Notes: generated from the sequence alone by a model not told the origin. 7,253 bases of DNA from Clostridia bacterium (GCA_017453605.1 JAFTEP010000215.1:1-7253); one strand, 5' to 3'. Positions 1 through 5,787 are shown, counted from the stretch's first letter. Numbers and translations: made by a program.

Positions 1-203
1 AGAAAGAGACGGGCGTTCTCTTCGAGGGTGGGTTCATAGCTGACCCTGATCTTTGCGTCCGAGGAGCCCATTCCCAAAAATCCCTTCTTGGGCTGCTCGA
101 TGACTTCGATGGTCAGGTCTTCCTTTTTCTTCTGAAGCTTACCGCAGGCAAGATCAATGGCGTCTTCGACGGTCTTCGCGGAAACTTCAAGCGTCTTTGT
201 CAT
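1..203 (-). CDS. jag: Jag/KhpB RNA-binding protein, N-terminal part (runs off the window)
   Basis: Jag (KhpB, SpoIIIJ-associated protein) is an RNA-binding protein with an N-terminal Jag_N domain followed by KH and R3H domains. It is usually encoded directly after yidC. Only the first 67 residues are in the window. They match the Jag_N domain: an MTKTLEVSAKTVEDAI start, a Lys-rich helix (residues 22-28), and the signature KKGFLGMGS at residues 39-47. The KH and R3H domains lie beyond the left edge and cannot be assessed. The ATG at 203-201 overlaps the yidC stop as ATGA, and a strong AAAGGAGG site at 210-217 precedes it, so the start is secure. Translation is probably coupled to yidC. The family call is firm from the motif plus gene order. 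The role in RNA binding and cell-envelope control is family knowledge, not visible here. Confidence 0.93.
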   Translation of the reverse strand, partial: MTKTLEVSAKTVEDAIDLACGKLQKKKEDLTIEVIEQPKKGFLGMGSSDAKIRVSYEPTLEENARLF

Positions 204-1453
204 TTCGTTCCTCCTTTGCTTTGCGGTCCGTCGTCCTTGAGACGGGCCTTTTCGATAGGAGAATCGTCAGGATCTGCTTTTTCCTTTACTGTCGTTGAGG
301 CGCCGTCGTTCTCGGGCTCGATGGCGGGGATATCGTCGTCGTCATCGTACACCAGAGAACGGCGCTTCGGACGGTCTTCCCGGAGCGCCTTCTGCTCCTT
401 CTTCTCAGCTCTTTCCATTTCCTTGAGCTGCTCGGGAGTGAATGTGGGGATCTTATACATTTTCGAAAGGATGATCTGTTGAACCGGTCTGAGCAAATTC
501 TGAACGATCCAGTAGATGGTGACTGCCAGCGGCACGACGGCGTAGGAAATGTAACCACTGAACAGCGGCATCATGTAGTTCATCATCTTCATCGTGCCGT
601 TGTTCATATCGGTCGCGGGCTGGTAGGTGTATTTTCTGGTGATGACCTGTCCGACGAACGCGCTGAGAAGGGAGATCAGCGCAAAGATGGCGGGAACGGA
701 GATGAGCCCCTTCTGTGCGGGGATATCTCCCAGATCTATCACTCCGAAAAGCTTGAGGACGGGGATCTTGTCTATAAACTGTTCGGCGGCTCCCTGGCCG
801 TATTTGGCATCGTAAGCCTTGACGAACGCGTCCTGGTTGTTGTTGATATACTGGTTGACGGCGATCTCCTGGAAGCGGACGTTGTTCTGAGCGGCGGTAG
901 ACGCCGGAGCGGAGGTCTCGGCCGCCGAAGCGGAAGTATCGGCCGCGGAGGAGGCATCGGAGGACGCGGAAGCTTCAGAGGCCGCCGCGGTCTGCGCCGG
1001 CTCGGTCTCGGAAGAATTTGCGGAATACATCTCGTTGTAGACGGTCTTGACGTTCTCGACGGTGTCCTTGTCGAGGTGAGCGACGTAGGTCAAAGGGTTC
1101 TGCACGACCGTGTAGAGGCAGATGATGAGAACGAGCTGGACGATGAGCGGCAGACAGCCTCCGAAGGGGCTGAAGTGCTCCGCCTGATAGAGGTCCATGA
1201 TCTCCTGCTGCATCTTCTGCTGGGTCACGCGGTCGGTGCGCCCGGCGTACTTCTTGCGGATCTTTTCTTCCTTGGGTCTGAGGGCCGCCTGCTTCTGCGA
1301 GTTCTTCTGCTGCTTGATGTTCAGCGGGAAAAGCACGACGAGAACGACTATACCGAACACGACGATCGCGACGGTATAGCTGCGGGTGAGATTATAGACA
1401 AAACTGATAAGATAGCCGAAGGGTATATGGATTATATCAAAAATACTGTTCAA
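200..1453 (-). CDS. yidC: YidC/Oxa1-family membrane protein insertase
   Basis: This is the membrane insertase that places proteins in the cytoplasmic membrane alone or with Sec (417 aa). Visible layout: TM1 about residues 26-45; a charged cytoplasmic helical hairpin 46-95 (IKQQKNSQKQAALRP and IRKKY); the FGGCLPLIVQ motif at 97-106 opening TM2; an outer loop to about 250; TM3 about 252-272; then MMNYMMPLFSG (290-300), leading into TM4 and TM5 (YWIVQNLLRP, 314-323). The outer loop contains an Ala/Ser/Thr-rich, low-complexity stretch at about 145-190. The C-terminal tail is charged and includes five consecutive Asp (370-374). No lipobox is present, unlike Bacillus SpoIIIJ. At residue 38, where Gram-positive YidC normally has Arg or Lys in the groove, there is Leu (codon at 1340-1342). 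The start is TTG: an in-frame TGA lies five codons upstream, no ATG is available before residue 80, and AAAGGGAAG precedes it. The gap from the yidD stop is 42 bp. Confidence 0.95.
   Translation of the reverse strand: MNSIFDIIHIPFGYLISFVYNLTRSYTVAIVVFGIVVLVVLFPLNIKQQKNSQKQAALRPKEEKIRKKYAGRTDRVTQQKMQQEIMDLYQAEHFSPFGGCLPLIVQLVLIICLYTVVQNPLTYVAHLDKDTVENVKTVYNEMYSANSSETEPAQTAAASEASASSDASSAADTSASAAETSAPASTAAQNNVRFQEIAVNQYINNNQDAFVKAYDAKYGQGAAEQFIDKIPVLKLFGVIDLGDIPAQKGLISVPAIFALISLLSAFVGQVITRKYTYQPATDMNNGTMKMMNYMMPLFSGYISYAVVPLAVTIYWIVQNLLRPVQQIILSKMYKIPTFTPEQLKEMERAEKKEQKALREDRPKRRSLVYDDDDDIPAIEPENDGASTTVKEKADPDDSPIEKARLKDDGPQSKGGTK
210..217 (-). promoter_or_regulatory. Ribosome binding site of jag
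   Basis: AAAGGAGG lies inside the 3' end of yidC, six bases upstream of the jag ATG. It fixes the jag start and shows that jag has its own strong initiation signal despite the four-base overlap with yidC. Confidence 0.8.
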
Positions 1454-1457
1454 TTTT

Positions 1458-1466
1458 CTTCCCTTT
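1458..1466 (-). promoter_or_regulatory. Ribosome binding site of yidC (supports TTG start)
   Basis: AAAGGGAAG lies a few bases upstream of the TTG at 1453-1451. An in-frame TGA sits just upstream of it, so TTG is the only usable initiation codon for the complete first transmembrane segment. Confidence 0.7.
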
Positions 1467-1495
1467 CAGAATCGTTTGACGGGCTCCGCTAAAGA

Positions 1496-1705
1496 TCACG
1501 GGACCGGGTCCGGACCGCACGAGCCGAACGGATTGCAGCGCAAAACGCGCCACAAACCGGCTCCGACGCCGACAAACGCGCCGTAACGCTCTACGGCTTC
1601 CGCAAAATATGCCGAACAGGACGGAGAAAAGCGGCAGGACGGCTTTTTGAGAGGAGATATGAAGCGGCGGTAAAGACCGACGAGAAAGAGGATGGGGCGC
1701 TTCAC
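1496..1705 (-). CDS. yidD: YidD membrane protein insertion efficiency factor
   Basis: YidD is a small peripheral membrane protein thought to assist YidC-dependent insertion. It is commonly encoded between rnpA and yidC, exactly as here. The 69-residue product has the whole family signature: LYRRFISPLKKPSCRFSPSC at residues 11-30, SAYFAEAVERYG (31-42), a hydrophobic Gly-rich turn, LWRVLRCNPF (51-60), and the C-terminal DPVP at 66-69. Family cysteines are at 24, 30 and 57, and an extra one at 63 sits inside the usual Gly-Gly turn. Length is normal (about 70-85 in the family). The start is GTG at 1705-1703, overlapping the rnpA stop as GTGA. The upstream ribosome site is poor, so translation most likely depends on coupling to rnpA. 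Confidence 0.94.
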   Translation of the reverse strand: MKRPILFLVGLYRRFISPLKKPSCRFSPSCSAYFAEAVERYGAFVGVGAGLWRVLRCNPFGSCGPDPVP

Positions 1706-2067
1706 TGTTTTTCACCGGAAATGATCCCGAGCTCTCTGAAAGCGCTCTCGAGATCTCTTGAAACGTCGCCCGATTTCAGACTGCCGTCGTAGCAGCCGGA
1801 TCTTGCGACGGCGACGATAAAATAATTGCCCGCAAACCGGGGACAGCGGGCGATAAGCTCCCTGTAGGCGGCGCGGATCACGCGCTTTGCGCGGTTTCTC
1901 TGCACCGCGCCGCCGAGCTTGGTGCTGACGGTGATGCCGAGATAAGTTTCAGACTGCGGACGGAAATTTTTCAGGCAGTAGACGCAGACGCTTTTTCTGA
2001 CGGCCTTCTGCCCTTTTTTGTACGCCTTTGAGAAGATGTGGTTTTTTTTGAGGGAGTTGAGTTTCAA
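1702..2067 (-). CDS. rnpA: Ribonuclease P protein component
   Basis: This basic protein partners the catalytic RNase P RNA and helps remove the 5' leader of pre-tRNAs. The 121-residue product shows the family's LKKNHIFSKAYKKG start (residues 6-19), the strand TYLGITVSTKLGGAV (41-55), and the RNR signature RNRAKRVIRAAYRE (57-70), followed by a hydrophobic strand (82-89). I place the start at TTG 2067-2065 because AAAAGGAG lies nine bases upstream and this gives the normal family length. The reading frame stays open up to 2247, but that extra Pro/Gly/Ser-rich stretch resembles no RnpA N-terminus and contains hairpins. The gene follows rpmH by 197 bp and overlaps yidD by four bases, so it is in the same operon. 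Confidence 0.95.
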   Translation of the reverse strand: MKLNSLKKNHIFSKAYKKGQKAVRKSVCVYCLKNFRPQSETYLGITVSTKLGGAVQRNRAKRVIRAAYRELIARCPRFAGNYFIVAVARSGCYDGSLKSGDVSRDLESAFRELGIISGEKQ

Positions 2068-2076
2068 ATCCGCCGA

Positions 2077-2084
2077 CTCCTTTT
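2077..2084 (-). promoter_or_regulatory. Ribosome binding site that decides the rnpA start
   Basis: AAAAGGAG lies nine bases upstream of the TTG at 2067. It is the only strong Shine-Dalgarno sequence near the N-terminus of the conserved RnpA domain, and it rules against the longer open frame reaching 2247. Confidence 0.8.
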
Positions 2085-2148
2085 CGCTCCGGACGGGACC
2101 GGCAGGAAGCGATCCGGGGCGCTCATAAGAAAAGCCACCGCGTGCAGG

Positions 2149-2226
2149 AAAAGCCGCAGGAGAATGCGGCGCCCTCACCGACGGCGGCATAGAAAGGCCG
2201 CGGTCTCCGGGGCTTGACGCCCCGGA
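2149..2226 (-). other. Hairpin-forming rpmH-rnpA intergenic region
   Basis: The rpmH-rnpA gap can form two hairpins on the minus strand. The first has an 8-bp perfect stem, TCCGGGGC / GCCCCGGA (2226-2219 with 2213-2206, loop GTCAA). The second has a 6-bp stem, GCCGCA / TGCGGC (2170-2165 with 2158-2153), followed by TTTT at 2152-2149. A second copy of GCCCCGGA occurs at 2120-2113 and could pair with the same 5' arm. The first hairpin has no U-tract and the second has only four Us, so neither is a convincing terminator. A processing or attenuation site that lowers rnpA output relative to L34 is possible but is inference. Confidence 0.45.
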
Positions 2227-2260
2227 AAACCGAAAAAACAGTCGCAAAAAACGGACAGAC

Positions 2261-2395
2261 TCAATAGGTAAGTCTCGCTCTGCCCTTCGCTCTGCGTCTC
2301 TTCAATACCTTTCTGCCGTTAGAGGTCTTCATTCTCTTGCGGAAGCCGTGCTCCTTGTGTCTCTGGCGCTTCTTGGGCTGATAGGTCCTCAGCAT
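2261..2395 (-). CDS. rpmH: 50S ribosomal protein L34
   Basis: L34 is a small, very basic protein of the large ribosomal subunit. The 44-residue product reads MLRTYQPKKRQRHKEHGF at its start and continues with RKRMKTSNGRKVLKRRRAKG, a near-canonical L34 of exactly the usual length. It is too short to be obvious from ORF scanning but is unmistakable. The ATG at 2395-2393 is preceded by a perfect AAAGGAGGTG at 2401-2410. It is the first gene of the rpmH-rnpA-yidD-yidC-jag operon, about 40 bases downstream of the predicted transcription start. Confidence 0.98.
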   Translation of the reverse strand: MLRTYQPKKRQRHKEHGFRKRMKTSNGRKVLKRRRAKGRARLTY

Positions 2396-2439
2396 ATTGA
2401 CACCTCCTTTGGGTAATGGTAGTCTTAGACAACTATGAT

Positions 2440-2468
2440 ATTATAAAGTATGGACGGCGAAATGTCAA
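2440..2468 (-). promoter_or_regulatory. Consensus promoter of the rpmH operon
   Basis: Minus-strand TTGACA (2468-2463) and TATAAT (2445-2440) are both perfect, with a 17-bp spacer. This is a strong housekeeping sigma-type promoter, as expected for a ribosomal protein gene. Transcription would start near 2433. I see no clear terminator between the pantothenate kinase stop (2514) and this promoter, so some readthrough into the operon is possible. Confidence 0.9.
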
Positions 2469-2513
2469 TAGTTTTTTTATTAACATTTTTAATTTTAGCG
2501 GATTTTCGTTTTC

Positions 2514-3335
2514 TCAGCGGCGGTAGTAATAGAGCGCGGAGCCGATAGACGTGGAATACTGCGCCATATCGGGGATGACGAAACTGACTCCGAAAAGCTC
2601 TCCGAGGCTTGAAAAGATCGTTTTCGCCTGAGGCAGGAGCGCGAGGTTGCCGGTGAGGACGATGTCCTTCACGCCGTATTTTCGTGAAGCGAAGATCGAG
2701 ATCATCCCTATCGTCTCGAAAACGAGGTTTATGATGCCGAGCGCGATGTCGGCGCGGGACGCGGTGTCCGAGAGCTTGCCGAAATTCGCCGCGGTCGTGG
2801 TTGCGGTCAGGGTGGTGGAGATCGCCTTGTCGGTGATGTCTCCTATTCGCAGGTCGACGTTTTTCAGATCGCCGTCGAGCGCGAGAGCACTGATGTGGTC
2901 GATGTCCCTCATTCCGAGGATCTTGCCGGAAAGACCCATGAGGGTGCCTCCCCCGACTCCGGTGCCGCCGAGATATTCGCGTTCTGTTCTGTCCGCCATA
3001 ACGGTCGCGGTGCCGGTGCCCATGCTGACGACGACCGCCCTCTCGAGGCCGGAAAGATACAGTCCGCCCAGCCCGATCGCCTCAAATTCGGCGACCTTCT
3101 CGGTCGAGAGTCCGTAGGGACCCTCCGTGATGAAGGAGGAACCGACGCCGGTGATCATCACGCTTTCTATTTTTTTGAGCGGGACGGAGTTGTTCTGAGT
3201 GAATTTGCCGAACGCGCCGTAATACGACGCGACAGGATCGTTCGCCTTGACCATTAAAGGCTCGACGAGGGCGTTCTCTCCGTCGAAGCCGCAGATCTTG
3301 GTGGTCGAGCCGCCGATATCTATCCCGACGATCAT
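2514..3335 (-). CDS. coaW: Type II pantothenate kinase
   Basis: This enzyme phosphorylates pantothenate with ATP, the first and committing step of coenzyme A synthesis. The 273-residue protein has the actin/hexokinase-like ASKHA fold signatures of type II PanK (Staphylococcus aureus CoaW, human PANK). These are phosphate loop 1, GIDIGGSTTK (4-13); VAEFEAI (81-87) with the probable catalytic Glu83; SMGTGTA (104-110); GGTGVGGGTLMGLSG (123-137); TTAANFGKLSD (180-190), very close to the CoaW TAANFG motif; and the adenosine-side IVLTGNLALLP (225-235). It is neither a type I (CoaA) nor a type III (CoaX) enzyme. Its ATG shares one base with the stop of the upstream transporter gene (TAATG), so the two are translationally coupled. 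Bacterial type II enzymes are often poorly feedback-inhibited by CoA; whether this holds here is unknown. Confidence 0.92.
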   Translation of the reverse strand: MIVGIDIGGSTTKICGFDGENALVEPLMVKANDPVASYYGAFGKFTQNNSVPLKKIESVMITGVGSSFITEGPYGLSTEKVAEFEAIGLGGLYLSGLERAVVVSMGTGTATVMADRTEREYLGGTGVGGGTLMGLSGKILGMRDIDHISALALDGDLKNVDLRIGDITDKAISTTLTATTTAANFGKLSDTASRADIALGIINLVFETIGMISIFASRKYGVKDIVLTGNLALLPQAKTIFSSLGELFGVSFVIPDMAQYSTSIGSALYYYRR

Positions 3336-3955
3336 TATTTATTATCCCCCATTTTCACGGCTTTAGAAACGTTCTTTGAAATCGCGGTGCCGAGGAAGAC
3401 GCAGACGAGAGCCTCGATGAGTCCGTTGAGACCGACGAAAGCGACGACGAAGACTCCGAGGTTGGAAGTGTCAAGACCCCACTCCTGCATCTTGGCGATA
3501 AAAGCGGGATTATTCCAGAACAGTATGAGAAGGAGCCCCGTGAAGAGCACGGTGTTCAGAACGGCGCCGGAAACGTTGGCGACGCCGTGAGCGACGACGC
3601 TCTTCTGCTTGAAGGCCCTGAAGATCAGCGCGGCGCAGAAGCCCATGATGATCCTCGGGACAAAGCACATCAGGGCGGTCAGAACGGGATCGAGACCGAC
3701 CATGAAGCTGCCGAAGGCGCTGAGCGGCATCCCGAGAAGTCCGAAGCACTCGAAAAAGCTGGTGAGTCCGAAAAATCCGCCGAGGATCGCGCCCTGGACG
3801 GGTCCGAGAAGGATGCCGCCGAGCACGACGGGGATCATACGGAGCGTCATTTCGATGGGACCGATCTTGAGCGGCATATAGGTGAGCAGGAAAATGACGG
3901 CGACGAGGACGCCCATGACCGTCAGATCGAGCGTTTTTTTGTCTTTAGCTTTCAT
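3335..3955 (-). CDS. ECF transporter S component, probably for pantothenate
   Basis: This is a substrate-binding membrane subunit of an energy-coupling-factor vitamin transporter (206 aa, about six hydrophobic segments: roughly 11-28, 34-50, 52-70, 84-113, 122-147 and 166-190). The segment MTLRMIPVVLGGILLGPVQG (36-55), continuing as AILGGFFGLTS, matches the conserved core of the ECF S-component family PF12822 (inferred from memory). A GxxxA small-residue motif at 15-19 in TM1 resembles the AxxxA contact with EcfT. The one-base overlap with a pantothenate kinase argues for pantothenate (a PanT role), but substrate is not readable from sequence and another vitamin is possible. EcfA, EcfA' and EcfT are not in the window. 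The start is ATG 3955-3953 with GGAGGT five bases upstream. The frame extends to 4066 but that would read through the promoter. Confidence 0.85.
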   Translation of the reverse strand: MKAKDKKTLDLTVMGVLVAVIFLLTYMPLKIGPIEMTLRMIPVVLGGILLGPVQGAILGGFFGLTSFFECFGLLGMPLSAFGSFMVGLDPVLTALMCFVPRIIMGFCAALIFRAFKQKSVVAHGVANVSGAVLNTVLFTGLLLILFWNNPAFIAKMQEWGLDTSNLGVFVVAFVGLNGLIEALVCVFLGTAISKNVSKAVKMGDNK

Positions 3956-3959
3956 TTTT

Positions 3960-3965
3960 ACCTCC
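3960..3965 (-). promoter_or_regulatory. Ribosome binding site that decides the S-component start
   Basis: GGAGGT lies five bases before the ATG at 3955. It selects this codon over the 37-codon upstream extension, which would overlap the promoter and the glycosyltransferase 3' end. Confidence 0.8.
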
Positions 3966-3994
3966 GGTAGCAAAAAAACTGATGATTTATCTAA

Positions 3995-4023
3995 ATTATA
4001 CAGTCTGAATGAGAAAAAGTCAA
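3995..4023 (-). promoter_or_regulatory. Promoter of the S-component / coaW pair
   Basis: Minus-strand TTGACT (4023-4018, one mismatch to consensus) and a perfect TATAAT (4000-3995) are separated by 17 bp. The -35 box contains the TGA stop codon of the upstream glycosyltransferase (4022-4020). The predicted transcription start is near 3988, giving a leader of roughly 33 bases. I see no riboswitch-sized structure or operator. Confidence 0.85.
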
Positions 4024-4778
4024 GCGTCCGGCGTTTTCGGAGCGTTCCGGGCTTTTTTCTTTTCAAGCTTCTTTTCTTTTCTCAGCACGGAAAAGAACTT
4101 GACGTTGCTCTGATAGAATCGCCTTATGCGCTTGGGCTCGCAGACGATGCGGTAGAGCCATTCGAGGTTGAGCTTCACGAAAAACGCGGGCGCGCGCTTT
4201 TTCGTGCCGCTGAGCACGTCGAAGCTGCCGCCGACGCCGACGAAAACGCCCTTTGAAAACTTGCCGAGGTGCCTGTGGATCAGAAGCTCCTGGACGGGGA
4301 TCCCGAGAGCGACAAGCACGACGTCGGGATCGTCGGACGCCATTTTCTCAAAGACTTCGTCGGAATCGTGTCCGTAGCCGTCGAGACGGCCCGCGATGAC
4401 GGCGCCGGGATAATCCCGGGCGATCACGTCTGCGAGAGCGTCGCTGACCTCGGGTCTCGCGCCGTAGAGCCAGAGGCGCTTTTTCAGCCTCGAAGCCTCT
4501 TTCAGAAGGTGTTCGGCGAGCTCGACGCCCGTCACTCTGCCGTGAGTTTCGATCCCGATGCCGTTCATCCCTTTTATGACTCCGATGCCGTCGGGGATAA
4601 TGACGGTCTCGGGATCGGAGAGGACCTTGTCGAAACCGGCGTCGGATTCGGCTTTCATGAAGGTCTCGGGGTTGGCGGTGACGACGAACATTTTGCCGGA
4701 ATCCTCGAGCACGCCGCTCACAAGAGCGTGAAATTCTTCGGCGGAGCCGCTGAATGTTTTTTTAAGATAGGAAATCAA
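4020..4778 (-). CDS. WecG/TagA/CpsF-family glycosyltransferase (GT26)
   Basis: GT26 enzymes transfer a sugar from a UDP donor to undecaprenyl-diphosphate-linked acceptors. TagA, for example, adds N-acetylmannosamine for wall teichoic acid, and WecG makes ECA lipid II. The 252-residue protein shows the family blocks: TANPETFMKAE (34-44); PDGIGVIKGM (62-71) with the probable catalytic Asp63; RVTGVEL (81-87); LWLYGARPEV (102-111); ALGIPVQELLI (157-167), where the usual PKQE/PRQE reads PVQE; GVGGSFDVLSG (181-191); RAP (195-197); and LEWLYRIVCEPKRIRR (205-220). The Lys-rich tail (234-243) is likely membrane-associating. TTG at 4778 is forced by an in-frame TGA six codons upstream and has GGGGGT six bases before it. 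No promoter is clear: a GATAAT at 4801-4796 lacks a good -35. Exact sugar and acceptor cannot be assigned, and no teichoic acid genes are visible nearby. Confidence 0.88.
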   Translation of the reverse strand: MISYLKKTFSGSAEEFHALVSGVLEDSGKMFVVTANPETFMKAESDAGFDKVLSDPETVIIPDGIGVIKGMNGIGIETHGRVTGVELAEHLLKEASRLKKRLWLYGARPEVSDALADVIARDYPGAVIAGRLDGYGHDSDEVFEKMASDDPDVVLVALGIPVQELLIHRHLGKFSKGVFVGVGGSFDVLSGTKKRAPAFFVKLNLEWLYRIVCEPKRIRRFYQSNVKFFSVLRKEKKLEKKKARNAPKTPDA

Positions 4779-4784
4779 ACTGAT

Positions 4785-4790
4785 ACCCCC
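4785..4790 (-). promoter_or_regulatory. Unusual ribosome binding site of the glycosyltransferase
   Basis: GGGGGT lies six bases before the TTG start. It can pair with the 16S anti-Shine-Dalgarno if one G-U pair is allowed, so together with the TTG codon initiation is probably moderate. Confidence 0.5.
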
Positions 4791-4802
4791 AAATCATTAT
4801 CC

Positions 4803-4817
4803 TGACGCAGGGCGTCA
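4803..4817 (-). other. Small inverted repeat in the glycosyltransferase 5' region
   Basis: TGACGC / GCGTCA form a 6-bp stem with a 3-base loop, between the terminator of the upstream lipoprotein gene and the GGGGGT ribosome site. It may be a stabilising 5' hairpin on readthrough transcripts or a protein site. No function can be assigned. Confidence 0.35.
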
Positions 4818-4820
4818 CGG

Positions 4821-4850
4821 AAAAGCTCACTGCGCCGCGCGGCGCAGTGA
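4821..4850 (-). terminator. Terminator of the shorter lipoprotein gene
   Basis: Positions 4827-4850 are a perfect 24-bp palindrome with outer arms TCACTGCGCC / GGCGCAGTGA. On the minus strand it is followed by GC and then TTTT (4824-4821). It lies 33 bases beyond the stop of the gene at 4883-5635. The stem is strong but the U-tract is short and interrupted, so termination may be incomplete and could feed the downstream glycosyltransferase gene, which lacks a clear promoter. The stem arm is shared with the terminator at 5788-5820. Confidence 0.75.
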
Positions 4851-4882
4851 AAAAACTGTGATAAAAAGCGTGTTTCGGTCCG

Positions 4883-5635
4883 TCAGATCTCGGCGACGGC
4901 CTCGTAGTCGGCGAGGTTTTCGGGTGTATCGACGCTCGGGATCTGTCCGGGGTTCACGACTTCGAGAGAAACGGTCGTTTTCTCAATGTCGGCGCCCTTG
5001 GTGGCATACAGAGTGCATCTGAAGCTCGCGAGATAGCCGTCTTTGTTGACGGAAATCTCGACCCTCGCCGAATCTGCGTCCGCGATGAGACCGGCGACTT
5101 CCCCGAGCTTGTCGGCGACCGGATCGAGATCGCCCCTGACGTAATCGAAGGCATAGACCTTGCTGTCGGAAGCGATCTCCGCCGATCCCTTGAGGATGAG
5201 GGCGTTCACCGCATTTTTGACTTCTTCATTTTTGAACACTTCCCCGATCGTGCGGACGTCGACGTCGAGGACTTTCAAGTCGCCGAAGCCTTTGGCGGGG
5301 GCCTTTATCATCCCGCGGGAATTTTCGGTGTAATCCCATTCGCCGTCGCTGTAGACAGCGTCGCCGGGCATGCCGGAATCGGTGATCTGCACGCTGGAGA
5401 AAGTGCCGTCTGTAGTAATATGAGTGCTGACACCCTGTTCGTCGCCGACGGAAACGCCAAATTCAAACTCGTAGGCGGTTTCAAACGTCTTATCGATTGC
5501 GGCAAACAGGATCCCCATAACGTCGTCTTCGATGACGACGGTCTGGTCTGTGGTCTGTTCCTGAGAGCAGGAAATCGCCGAAAGAACAAAACAGAGCGCC
5601 ATTATGACGCAAAGACAGATCTTGATTTTTTTCAT
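4883..5635 (-). CDS. Predicted lipoprotein, unknown function (shorter paralog)
   Basis: I do not recognise a named family. The 250-residue product starts MKKIKICLCV with a basic-hydrophobic signal peptide and a lipobox-like SAISC ending at Cys23, so it is probably a lipid-anchored protein outside the membrane. After a short linker (24-36) the body (37-250) looks like an alternating beta-rich domain, with VYSDGEWDYTE, LKVLDVD and VEISVNKDGYLASFR as landmarks. A LolA/LppX-like fold is possible but unproven. It aligns along its length with the lipoprotein encoded at 5844-6914 (shared TDGT[FY], VYSDGEW[DN]Y, LDVD, KGDLD, VVNPG, DLDEY-like end) but lacks that protein's long linker and acidic C-terminal extension. 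The start is ATG 5635 with AGGAGA five bases upstream; the frame's extension to 5689 is rejected. It has its own promoter and terminator. Confidence 0.85.
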   Translation of the reverse strand: MKKIKICLCVIMALCFVLSAISCSQEQTTDQTVVIEDDVMGILFAAIDKTFETAYEFEFGVSVGDEQGVSTHITTDGTFSSVQITDSGMPGDAVYSDGEWDYTENSRGMIKAPAKGFGDLKVLDVDVRTIGEVFKNEEVKNAVNALILKGSAEIASDSKVYAFDYVRGDLDPVADKLGEVAGLIADADSARVEISVNKDGYLASFRCTLYATKGADIEKTTVSLEVVNPGQIPSVDTPENLADYEAVAEI

Positions 5636-5670
5636 CTTTTTCTCCTGATCAAATGATTTTTGTGTGAAGA

Positions 5671-5698
5671 TGCGGCAAACGAGGCGCAAAACGCCGCA
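5671..5698 (-). other. Leader hairpin of the shorter lipoprotein gene
   Basis: The roughly 85-base leader contains TGCGGC / GCCGCA (5698-5693 with 5676-5671 on the minus strand) as a 6-bp outer stem. A competing inner GGCG / CGCC pairing lies within it. It could stabilise the mRNA. No riboswitch class is recognised. Confidence 0.35.
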
Positions 5699-5727
5699 AA
5701 AAAGCAGACTTTTTCACTTCTAAACGG

Positions 5728-5756
5728 ATTGTATCACAAACAGAGAGTTTTGTCAA
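5728..5756 (-). promoter_or_regulatory. Promoter of the shorter lipoprotein gene
   Basis: Minus-strand TTGACA (5756-5751) and TACAAT (5733-5728) have a 17-bp spacer, with TG one base before the -10 (extended -10). The sequence from the spacer end through the start region (TTGTGATACAATCCGTTT) is almost identical to the promoter of the paralogous gene at 7048-7076, which suggests common regulation. Confidence 0.88.
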
Positions 5757-5787
5757 TACAGCGCAGTCACGGGTCCAGACGGAGAAT

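Noticed and set aside
479..1492. Long plus-strand open frame opposite yidC
   Set aside because: Gly/Arg/Asp/Val-rich composition is the mirror of the GC-biased yidC coding frame, and there is no family resemblance or ribosome site.
2068..2247. N-terminal extension of rnpA by 60 codons
   Set aside because: Composition is unlike RnpA, it contains hairpins, and a strong ribosome site at 2077-2084 points to the TTG at 2067.
2467..2516. Terminator after pantothenate kinase
   Set aside because: Only a weak 5-bp AT stem (ATTAA / TTAAT) is present, without GC content or a proper U-tract.
3956..4066. N-terminal extension of the ECF S-component
   Set aside because: It would span the promoter at 3995-4023 and the glycosyltransferase 3' end; GGAGGT sits right before the internal ATG.
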